A stretch of 21,808 nt of DNA from Cyclostephanos tholiformis (lineage: Eukaryota > Bacillariophyta > Thalassiosirophyceae > Thalassiosirales > Thalassiosiraceae): contig JALLPB010000144.1 of NCBI GenBank assembly GCA_036939975.1, forward strand, positions 1 through 21,808, read 5' to 3'. The position numbers and the translations under genes are program-made. Below are positions 8,101 to 17,660 of the stretch, piece by piece (within the stretch, counting starts at the first letter, position 1; the number at the start of each line of letters is the position of its first letter). The notes below the pieces were generated by a model. The model was not told the origin of the DNA. It ran no database searches and worked only from the letters and a program-made list of their open reading frames with translations.

Positions 8101-11100
8101 CGCCTATAATACACTACGCAATCCATTAGAATCGTTATGGTATTTAAGCAACAAGTCTGTGGCTTCGATATTCTTCGGATACAGGAAGGCGACTCATTGG
8201 TGTCCTACATTTGTGACGTTAATGGATGGAGCTTTGTCAAGAATAGCAGGTAAGAAAAGCAATGCGACGATACAAACCGTTCAATGTATTGATATAAAAT
8301 TGGTGAAATGTTTCTTTCTTGAATTTTTCCAGGAAGTATTATGACGATTGTGCTTTGATTCTCACCGAGCACATGCTAGCAGCGCAAAAACCCAAGTCCA
8401 AGGTGTCCTTTTCAGCCCTTGTGCCTCTCTTGGCAACGATGGAAGATCCCGTGGACTTTTGGGGAGGGAAGAGCATTAGCAAGAAGAAGAAACACCATCG
8501 GGGACCAAGCATCGCCGATCATGTGAAAATGATGCTCATGGGAGAGGGGGGCAGTGCTGAGGGTGGGAACGATGATGGTGTCAAGGACGAGGAGAACGAT
8601 AAACTTTCAGAGCTAGGGGTATCGGACGATTTGTGTAAAGTGAATGTTGTGGAGGGAAACGAGGATTTCTCCACTAACCCCGTGCGCAATCTTCCCGATC
8701 AACTAGCTACTGAACCAGCAACGTCCGCCTTCATTGGCCTATCGGCGAATAGTTCCCTGGCAGATGCAGACGATTCGTCTTCACTCAGCGGCAAAGACCA
8801 TGTTGCCATGGCGCCTACTACCCACCAGGAAGAACTTCGTTGTGTCATCACGATCATTCGCCATGGGGATCGTACTCCGAAGCAGAAGCTCAAGGGTGAT
8901 ATCAACGGCGAGCATTTCCTTCGATACTACCACGATCATTCGCCGAAGGTGAAAAAAGACCTCAAGGTTAAGGCAGAGAAACAAATGATGTACGTAATTT
9001 ATGGCACCTATTTCAAGATTCTTTTACTTTTTCTTTCTAACTTCAGGTTTGATTCAATTCATCGTTCGATTAGTGAATTTTTGGAAACCGTCAATGCCGT
9101 CATCGACGATTTGGAAGCCAAGGGCGTCAAGAAAAACAGAGATGCGCTATACAAGGCGAGGCATATTCGGGATATTTTACAGCGATGGAAGTTCAGCGGA
9201 TTGAATCGGAAACTACAAATGAAACCGCGCAAATGGATCGAAGAAAAAGCTCCCGACGGCGACACGATTACGAAGTGCTCCGAGCTGCAGTTAATCGTTA
9301 AGTGGGGTGGGGATTTGACAAAGCTTGGAGAAAAACAGGCAGTTAGATTGGGCAATCGATTGCGTACTGAGCTCTATCCATCTAATAGGGATGGGGGCAT
9401 CCTCAGGCTTCACTCTACCTTTCGGCACGATTTAAAGATAAAGACTTCAGATGAAGGTCGTGTAATGAAAACAGCAGCAGCCTTCGCAAAGGGCCTACTC
9501 GAATTGGAGGGAGACATACCACCTATTCTGGTATCTCTGGTGCACAAGGAAAAAGATTCACTCCACATGGTACGGCACGCTTGGACCATATTTCTAGGTA
9601 AACTCTTTCCCTGACTCTCTCTTCCTTGTCTCTCTATTATCATAGCTCGATCCTTCAGGTAATAAAGAAGTGGAAAAAGACCTAGATAAATGCAAAGAAA
9701 CAATCAATATTAGAATGCAAAAAGATGTCGATTATGATAAGATGACTAAAGACGAACGTGAGAGTTTGGTTGGACCTGAGCGGCTAGGCTCAATCCACAA
9801 GGCTTTAAAAAAAATTGGGGTAAGTGAAAATTGATCTTTGCTGCCTTTTTACTTTTTCTCATTTATACTCATTTCCGTGTCACAGAATCCCAGGAAGACA
9901 CTGATTGCGATACATTCCACCATTGGGCAACTTGTGGAACAACTAGATGAAATGCTCGGTGAGTTACTATCTGGTGATGAAGAGGTGATTGAAGGAGGGG
10001 AGGGGCTGAAAGGCAAGGATACCGATGAGGCTTTATCTGGGATTAAATTGTATAAGGGGGAAACTCTGCTGGAGCTCACTGAACGATGGAAACTCCTACA
10101 GAATAAACTCTACAATGAAGAGAAGGACACTTTCGACCTTTCACGAGTACCCGACGTGCACGATGTGAGCGAAAATATCATTTGTTACTTTGTGAAGTAT
10201 TTTTGGTACCTTGCCCTCACCGCGGTGATTTGTTGCTTGTCGCCTGATTCAGAATGTTCGATTCGATATGTTGCATAATCCACACTTAGGCTTAACGGAA
10301 ACGCTACAGAAGCTCTATGACTTGGCAAAATCAATGGCGGATTGCGTTGTCCCGCAAGAATACGGGATTACTATTGAAGAGAAACGTGACATAGGATCGA
10401 AAATGTGCCACACACTGCTGGAAAAGATTAAGTGAGACATTTTTTGCGGTATTTATGACGATTCCGATTCGCGTCGCCAGAGTACAGAAATGCGATCTCC
10501 TCATCTCACAGTTTTTGTTTACTATATCATTTTAGCTATGATCTTGCTATCGCTCGAACTGACAACCAAGTTGACATGCGGTACTTAATAAACATGGATT
10601 ACTCCGCGGATCTCCCTATAAATTCAATGGGGCGTCGCGTTAGATCTCGATTGTATTTCACATCCGAATCCCATCTGCATTCCCGTAAGTGGACTTGAAA
10701 GTAGGCATTATACTTGTAAGCCTCCCATTACAACACGAAGCCTGACGCTACGTGATTTTCGTCTCCAGTTTTGAATGTGCTCAGGTTCCCATCGATTGTT
10801 CCGAGTCCATTGTCATTAAAAGGACAGGCTATTATCGCAAATGCTAGCGAGTTGTGTTATCTGACTCAGGTTGTTATGCGCCTGTTTGAAGACAACCAAA
10901 AGCCACCTGATAGCCCAAGACGTTTTCGAGTTGAAATATTGTTTAGCCCAGGTAAGATGGCTGAAATGATTTGAGTCTTGAGTTATCCATCAATTCCCTG
11001 TCTTACGAATGCAAGTCCAGGTGCCACTGCAACGCCTCTTCATATGGCAGAGCTGTACCGCGACAAAGATGAGAGTCGGTATGACACGGAAAAGTTGCAG

Positions 11101-11532
11101 AAAATAAGCATTGATGGATTGACGTGCGCTCAAGTGGAGGAATATTTCGCGGAAGCAATTAAAGAAGGGAAGCACGAAGACGAAGAGGATGTCAATCCTG
11201 TTATGAAGAAAGATAGTGTCCTCAAAAAGGAAGCATCTACAACCGATCATGAGATCATAAAGGAAAGAGAATCCTTCGCTCTGCCAGATCATGAAGGCGC
11301 GAAGGGACCTGATGTGGATGATGGAAGTGGCACAGCAAAGCGCGTCACCAATGGTGACCAGGATTCTTGTAATGATAACACAGTGCACTGTCGCCGGGAT
11401 GCTGATTCTATCTCTATCACGGATGATGTGAATGACAACAACTCCTGGCGATCTGCTACTGTTCTTGGAGTGTTAATGGGTGTTGTTTGCCTTGTCATAA
11501 TGTCGAGAGCTGTCAAGGGGAGGACGAGGTGA
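5145..11532 (+). CDS. VIP1: Diphosphoinositol pentakisphosphate kinase (PPIP5K/Vip1), bifunctional kinase-phosphatase
   Basis: The predicted 1730-residue enzyme makes and turns over inositol pyrophosphates: the ATP-grasp domain phosphorylates InsP6/5-InsP7 and the histidine-phosphatase-like domain removes phosphate (family knowledge). Exons: 5145-6867, 6963-7513, 7872-8014, 8130-8249, 8333-8989, 9047-9569, 9646-9819, 9886-10164, 10253-10431, 10536-10684, 10769-10951, 11021-11532. All junctions are GT-AG and in frame. Residues 1-512 are low complexity (poly-K, poly-Q, poly-T, P-rich). The kinase begins at [12 protein letters not shown] (about 515), has NKPFVEKPV with K691, [10 protein letters not shown] and [13 protein letters not shown], and ends in [13 protein letters not shown] (D835). 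A roughly 45-residue acidic/Gly insert precedes the NKPFVEKPV motif. The phosphatase half has [10 protein letters not shown] (R1022, H1023), [17 protein letters not shown] and [10 protein letters not shown] (H1496). The protein ends in a hydrophobic segment (1706-1721) and the basic tail SRAVKGRTR, which is unusual for this normally soluble family. Confidence 0.93.
5346..6065 (+). repeat. In-frame trinucleotide microsatellites in VIP1 exon 1
   Basis: Three perfect triplet runs lie inside the coding exon: (AAG)9 at 5346-5372 encoding lysines, (CAA)6 at 5421-5438 encoding glutamines, and (ACG)9 at 6039-6065 encoding threonines. Because the units are whole codons, slippage would change tract length without breaking the frame. 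All lie in the disordered extension upstream of the kinase domain. Confidence 0.95.
8990..9046 (+). other. 57-bp stopless, frame-preserving intron of VIP1
   Basis: Donor GTACGTAA follows ...CAAATGAT at 8989. The interior has a pyrimidine-rich tract with TTTCTAAC and ends CTTCAG at 9046. Removing it joins KQM to [12 protein letters not shown]. Its length is 19 codons and it has no in-frame stop, so a retained copy would be translated as a hydrophobic insert between the RHG motif and the rest of the phosphatase domain. The strong branch-point context makes me favour splicing over coding. Confidence 0.7.
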
Positions 11533-11917
11533 AGTTGACTGCATGCAAGTAAGTTACCATAAGCATAAATATAAATCGGTTGATTTCAACTTTTTTACCC
11601 CTCTAAAGGTGAAATCATATTCTCATGTTGTGCTGAAAATCGGCACAAGATCCTATTGGCGACACACCCACACACATTGATGTGTCGTGTAGGTGGAAGG
11701 CTTTACATGTGGTTTGGATAAACCCACCCTAGCAATTACAATGATATTGGGTTGAGAACGAGCGCTATATTTAATAAAGGGGATAACTTCTTGTTTTTTT
11801 GCGCGAACAACAATTATTGTCCAAGAAAAAAATCACTGACCTACCAGTCACGAGTCGGATCTTTGTTCAAGACGACGACATTGCCTCGGCGGCAGACCAT
11901 AATTGTCATCGATCATC
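11533..11917 (+). promoter_or_regulatory. Intergenic region between VIP1 and the myotubularin gene
   Basis: These 385 bp must hold the 3' end of VIP1 and the promoter of the next gene, both on the plus strand. A TATATTTAATAAA string lies at about 11766-11778. It could serve as an AATAAA-type polyadenylation signal (11773-11778) or as a TATA-like element about 140 bp before the next ATG. I cannot tell which. An in-frame TAA at 11900-11902 fixes ATG 11918 as the first usable start of the following gene. Confidence 0.35.
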
Positions 11918-14900
11918 ATGACCCCACCGGCCTCAGAAGCTGACGACCTCGATCCGTTATCGCTTGCACTGTCCATTCTCGATTCTGGTGGCGGCGGCGG
12001 CGGCGGTGGCGTCCGAGGAGGAGGAGGAGTGGGAAACAGTGATCGCGGTGACGACGCGGACTTCCCAAACTTCGACACGATCGACGACGACGTCGGCGTC
12101 GGGGGGTTCGAGGAGTTCGAGGAGTTCGCTATCGATTCCGACGGCGAGGTGGAGGAGGACGACTTTTTGAACCTCGTCATCGACGATCATCCCGCCGTAT
12201 CCCCCGAGGACGTTGCCCCACCCGCCCACGCGGGTGGCGTAGGGGGAGGGGGTGGTGGTGGCGATGATGGGACGACTGGGGTGGCCACTGTTACGAATAA
12301 TTCGACCCCGTCTATGTCATCGTTCTTGGACCCACAAGGGCGTAGTATGCCACTAAGGCACCACGTCGTCTCGCATCCGCTGGCCGTTCCCGGCTTTCAG
12401 GAGACAAGGCCGACGTTCATCCCACCCCCCAAAGCTGCTCAACTGGGCGGTGGTCATATGGGCGGGACGACCTTTGTCGGCGGCGGCGGCGTAGGCGCGG
12501 GGGGGGGAGGGGGAGTCGTGGGAGGTTGGACGTCGAGCCTCGCGTCCTTCGCCGGCTCACTCCTCCAGCAATCGTCATCGAGTATTCACCCCCCCCCCCC
12601 TCCCCCCCACTCATCCTCCTCCCCGTCGTTTTCGTCGTCGTCGTCTGCACGCGACGACGAGATCGACGCCAGGCTGCGCGCGGCGTTTGCGAGCAGGATG
12701 TCGGCAGCCAACGCTGCCGGCAATAACGTTGGCAACGGTGGCAGCAACGGCGGCGGGACAACCGCGACCGCCGGCGCCGGCGCGGTCGGACACGGCATGT
12801 CGTACCAGGAACGTCAGAGGATACTCCTTTCTGGACAGCGATCGACGCCGTCCGTTGGCGGCCCGTCGTCATCGTCGTTATCATCTTCCGCCGCATCAAG
12901 AAACGCGATACCGACACCGACTACGTCTAAAACACTGTCCTCCTCTGACTCACGGACTGTTCCATCCCCCCCCCTGACGACGACGACGAAGGCGACGACG
13001 GAGGAAGGCGTATACTCCGACATCGCGACCGCTCCTCGTAATTCTCCGACCGCCGTCACCTTCGCGGAAAGGCTAAATGCGTCGCTGGACTCGAAGACCA
13101 GGACGAGGTTGATAAACTCGGTCCTTGGCGATCGTCGTCAGGGCGACGACTACATCGACGATGACTGCGAGGGCGGACGATTGCTACCTGGTGAGCAGGT
13201 CGTCATGATTCTTAACGCGCTCGACGATGTTAGGGATTGCTCGACGGACGGTCACGTGTTCGTCGGCAGTTGTGACATCCTGGCGGGATGCCGCCGCCGT
13301 CAACCCGGCGGGAGGGGAGATAGGGGGGGAGGGGGGGGCGACGTCGACGTCGACGAGAGGGAGGAGAAGGCCGTGACGGTGTGGTGCTGCGTCACGACCA
13401 ACTATCGTGTGGCCGTGTTTAGCTACCAGGCCACGCCGGATGGCAGGGTCCTTTTGTCCGATGACAGCTATGAGAAGGGGGGGGTGGTGACCGACAATTA
13501 TGCCAAAGAGGACGATGACGGCGATGACGAGGGAGAAATGATCAGACGATGGTTGGATTCCCAGTGCGTGTCGATCCAATTTCAGATGGCGCATCGACCA
13601 CCGGACGGTGCATCGTTTGGACGACGTTGGCGACGGAGGGCGCACCACGTCTTCCAAATGCCGTTGGCGTCGATCGAGCGCGTGGAGAAGACCCTATCTT
13701 CCTCCCAGAGGGCCGTGAGCGTCGGATACGGCCACTCCGGCGGCGCCGGTCCGCCGTTATTATCATCATCGTCGACGGCGTCCTCCTATTCCAGTGCTTA
13801 CGTTGGCGGTTACAGCGCCATGCAGCAGCTCCTTCCGTCATCGTCATCGTCGTCTGCGGCAGCATCGTCATCCTCCTCCGTTAACGCGATCAATTCGGCC
13901 ATGGTATCGTTAGGGAGTCAGATGAGGCCTCTCTTGGGCGGAGGCTCTGGGAATTTCAATTTATTGAGCAACGGGGCTAATAATAACGGTGGCTCGATGG
14001 TGGGGATGGGCATGACGATGGAGCCGCTCGGTATAATCCTGCATGGTTAGTTTTTTTCTCTCCTCGATGTCATTCCATTCGTCAACTCTTATAGTTAGGA
14101 ATATTGTTCATTGATTCTCTCCAATCTGGTGTTTCGTGGGACCACCCCCCTCCCCCTAGGCAAAGACGGAGGACGATGGATCGAGTTCTCGACGTGCAGC
14201 CATTCCGATGCACAACGCGCGCACGAGGTCCTCAATACCTATGCCTTCCCTGGCAGGAGGAACTTGGGCTATCTATTCGCGTTTGAAAGCCGGAGGGCCG
14301 AGGTCATGTCAACGATTGCCGCTACTTCCACTGCTACCACTGGCTCTGATAAGACGACAACGATGGTCTCGACATCTACGACGGTGCCAGGCGGTTTGAT
14401 GACCAAGTCTACCCGGCGGCGCTTTGTGCCTCTCGAGGAATACGAAAGACAGGGAATTTTCCGAATGCGTCATGGTGGAGATTCGAACGGCGGCGTCGTG
14501 ATGAAGTCACCATGGGCCCCTATACTTACCGCCAACGCTAACTATGGTTTGTGTTCGACGTATCCGAGCGTATTGGTCGGTCCGCGATGCATCGTTGGCG
14601 AAGGCGGCACACCAAATTCGACCAACCCCGCGAACGACATTAACGTTGGACTGCTTCGGCGTTGTGCCGCTTTCAGATCCGAGAATCGACTCCCGGCATT
14701 GACGTGGGGAAATCGGCGAGATGGTGGCAGCATATGGAGGGCGGCACAGCCCAAGGTGGGACTTCAGGGCAATCGAAGTGCTGAGGACGAACGATACTTG
14801 TACGCCATTGGAGAAGAGGCCAAACGCGCTAACGATTTTTCGACGGCCGAACGGCCTCCCTTGGAATTTTTGAGAATGTTATGCGGTCGTAACAATGAGA

Positions 14901-16240
14901 GCGATTTGATCATGGAGGGGTTTGCGACAGGGACTGGAAGCAATTCCTCGTGTATGCTTAAGGTGATGGACTTGCGCCCTAAGACTAGTGCAATGGCCAA
15001 TCGTACTCAAGGATATGGATACGAAAATACGAATAATTATCGTGGCACTACGATTAACTTTTATGGAATCGGCAATATTCATGTTGTGAGGTGAGGAGCA
15101 GCACATTTTTACTAACGTCGTTAATTTTATTCCTTTCCTCTATGGCATGTTTCATACTCATATGATATTTAATCCGCACAGAGACGCCTATCAAAAATTA
15201 ACTTCTCTCTGCCTAAACCCTAGCATTTCTGACTTACAATGGGGGCAGCTGGTCGAAAATACTAATTGGCTATCTATTGTACGCCTTATACTATCGGCAT
15301 CATGGCAGACAGCGTTTCATGTACATATCAACCGCTTGCCTGTTCTTATTCATTGCAGCGTGAGTTATTTTTTATTGACAGACATTCATATCTTCCAAGA
15401 TTCTTATGAACAAATTCTTTGCCCTCTCTTATTCATTAGCATGGCTGGGACCGCACCAGTCAAGTCACGGCTTTGGCGCAACTAATGCTAGATCCACACT
15501 ACCGAACGCGGGAGGGCTTTAGTACCCTTGTCGAAAAGGACTTTCTATCTTTTGGCCATCCATTCAACACCCGATGCGGGCACGGGGAGGGCAAGAATGA
15601 GCAGGGCGGCGACGAGGGAGAACTATCGCCGATCTTTTTGCAATTTCTGGATTGCGTCTTTCAACTGGTGAATCAATTCCCGGAATACTTTGAATTCAGC
15701 CCCCGATACCTCTTGCTACTATCAGAACACATCTACTCCTGTCGCTTTGGCACGTTCCTTTGCGATTCAGAGAAAGATCGCGAGATCGTGGCTGGCATAC
15801 GTCAGCGCACATACTGCATGTGGGATTACCTCGACTCCATACCTGAACTGTTGAATCCCCTTTTCGATAAGGCCGCATCCGACAAGGCAGGCGTATTGTT
15901 GATGCCGCTCCCCATGCTACTGAGAAACGTGACACTGTGGACAGATCGATTTTGCATGTACAATTCCAAGGCGATGATGCCCTGCATCCCTACAAGCTTA
16001 CGATATCCGCCAACGTTTGTTGCAACTTGTCGCTCGGACCGATCGTTAGTACTGCACACATCGAGAAATGTATTTGATGGGATGTTGTCAAGGGCGTTGA
16101 AGGACGTGGAAGTTTGGAAGGAGAGAGCGTCAGTGGCATTGAAGGAGTTACGGGAAATAAGAAACGAGTGCACCTCAAAGGAACATGGGGGAGATAACGG
16201 ATTGTGGGAAGCACCATCGAGTCTCAAGGAAGGGTTTTAG
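11918..16240 (+). CDS. Myotubularin-family phosphoinositide 3-phosphatase
   Basis: The predicted 1345-residue protein belongs to the family that removes the D3 phosphate from PI3P and PI(3,5)P2 on endosomal and autophagic membranes. Exons: 11918-14045, 14160-15090, 15182-15359, 15440-16240, all GT-AG and in frame. Residues 1 to about 420 are low complexity (poly-G, acidic, poly-S/P). A PH-GRAM domain broken by inserts spans about 420-760 (LLPGEQVVMILN; LGIILHGKDGGRWIEF across the first intron). The phosphatase core runs about 830-1210: ANANYGLCSTYPSVLV, RSENRLPALTW, QPKVGLQGNRSAEDERYLYA, DLRPKTSAMAN, NIHVVRDAYQ, then the P-loop HCSHGWDRT with C1078 and R1084, then SPIFLQFLDCVFQL and YSCRFGTFL. 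A short charged helix (about 1305-1330) may form a coiled coil. No FYVE or C1 domain is visible. The P-loop has His where CSDGWDRT is usual; Cys, the GWD Asp and Arg are all kept, so activity is possible but uncertain. Confidence 0.93.
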
Positions 16241-16553
16241 GCGACAAGGATCTATAGACTTCGACGAAAGAAAAAGTTTTTCAGATCTTGTCAGAGATAA
16301 TGGAATAGATAACAAATGGATGGCAGTGAAGACTTCACCCGCTGGTTTGGTAATAATAGTTTTGTAAGACTACATTTACTGCTGTACGGCTGTACAACCA
16401 CTACCCCTAATCTAGAACTCAAAAATAGAAACATCTGAAATATGAACCAACTAACTTGCAGCCTCCAGCCTTCACCTCCACCAGGGACAAATTGGTTGAG
16501 CAGTGCATGTTGATCATGATACTGGACTAGTACTGTTCGATCAACCTATGCAG

Positions 16554-16947
16554 GATAATGCAACATACAAAGTATGGCTAATCGCAGGAACTGAGAAGTG
16601 TTTCCAGAATTCGCCTCATCTCCTTGAGGCATGCCTTCCAAAAAAAAGTCAAACTTTTCAGACGTTATCGGAATGCATCCTGATGTTGCTATACACGAAT
16701 GCGCTTTCATTACTGACCACGCATTCATGGTTCACGCCAGAGATTAATATGCACGAATGCGCCTTCATTACTGACCACGCATTGACGGATCACGCCAGCG
16801 ATTAAGAGATAGAGGGAGCTTTTGTATACAGATTTGATACAATATGTAAATGGATAGTGCAACGAATAAATTATGGCTTAAGAGCATCGCACTAGCTGAG
16901 ACGACGTCTTGGGGCACGCCTTCCAAAAGGAAAATCACACATTTCAG
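16554..16947 (+). repeat. Diverged direct repeat about 300 bp apart
   Basis: Positions 16554-16661 and 16853-16947 share GATA(A/G)TGCAAC near the start, TATGGCT, and the longer GCC(T)TTCCAAAA...CA(A/C)A(C/T)TTTTCAG-like end blocks. The offset at the start is 299 bp. Identity is partial with small gaps. Between them sits the younger 58-bp duplication. I see no coding potential. Confidence 0.6.
16693..16806 (+). repeat. 58-bp tandem duplication, two copies
   Basis: Copy 1 (16693-16750) and copy 2 (16751-16806) both carry CACGAATGCG(C)TTCATTACTGACCACGCATT-type sequence, then CACGCCAG and GATTAA. The period is 58 bp. They differ at only a few positions, which implies a recent event inside an older repeat pair. 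Confidence 0.85.
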
Positions 16948-17660
16948 ATTGATTGATTGATTAATTGATTTCATCCCTTACTTCAATTGAGTTTGATGGG
17001 CCTTGATGGCATTCTATGAGCTATGGAAAACAACACTCGGCCGTGTATCTTCTGTCTCTGTTCCTTCTACCTCCATTTGGCATTTGGACGAACCTTTCTC
17101 ACCAACAGGTATTGAATGGAGGGTGGGGGGAGGATACTGAAGAATAGTTCAGCTCGTTGATGCTACGGGCACTTATTTTCCCCTCTGCCTTTTTTTCTTC
17201 TGATAATACACTATTGCCAGATTGTGATTATCTTTCGATAATCCATTGTAAAATTCCATGTTGACTTGATTCACATCAAGCGGTTTCATTGCCATCGTAT
17301 GATGCGCCCAACTTATGTTTTGCGGAAGGCTTCCTCGTCCATCTTTTACCTCCGATTGTTAGCTTTTTCATTTACGTTTGTCTCCGTAACCTATCTCGAA
17401 GTTTTATTTTTTGCGTGATTAAAAGTGATGGCACCAAAAATCTCTTGCTGGGCGGCAATTGTTGCGTTTGTATCAAAGCTGAATTCTTGTTGTCACATCA
17501 TACTACAAGAAGTTGCGAGAACATCTAGCTTGAGGAGACATTGGTATTTTGCATATTAAGAATATTATTCAGCCGGGTGAAGCCAAGGCGGTGATTAGTT
17601 GCGTCTTAAGCAATTACAGATGATAATTCTGTACTTCATCTTCTCTCATCCCCACTTGGT

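Larger units (their letters stand above)
16241..17660. other. Convergent intergenic region with diverged duplications
   Basis: This stretch separates the 3' ends of the myotubularin and Cdh1 genes. It contains the repeats listed separately (16554-16661 with 16853-16947; 16693-16806) and a (GATT)n-like run at 16947-16970. The longest frame in the second half (ending at 17528) lacks a supported start and resembles nothing I know. The rest shows no gene, RNA or clear polyadenylation signal. Confidence 0.6.

Noticed and set aside
8993..9046. Reading the 57-bp segment as constitutive VIP1 coding sequence
   Set aside because: The frame is open, but the GTACGT donor, the CTAAC branch-like site, the pyrimidine tract and CAG acceptor together favour an intron, and the inserted residues do not fit the family.
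9570..9614. Continuation of VIP1 exon 6 to the stop at 9612-9614
   Set aside because: The donor at 9570 joined to the acceptor at 9645 restores conserved family sequence (HM to [10 protein letters not shown]) and keeps phase, whereas reading on ends the protein in mid-domain.
17289..17528. 79-codon frame in the convergent intergenic region
   Set aside because: It begins at TTG, has no recognisable domain and lies between two 3' ends; composition explains it.
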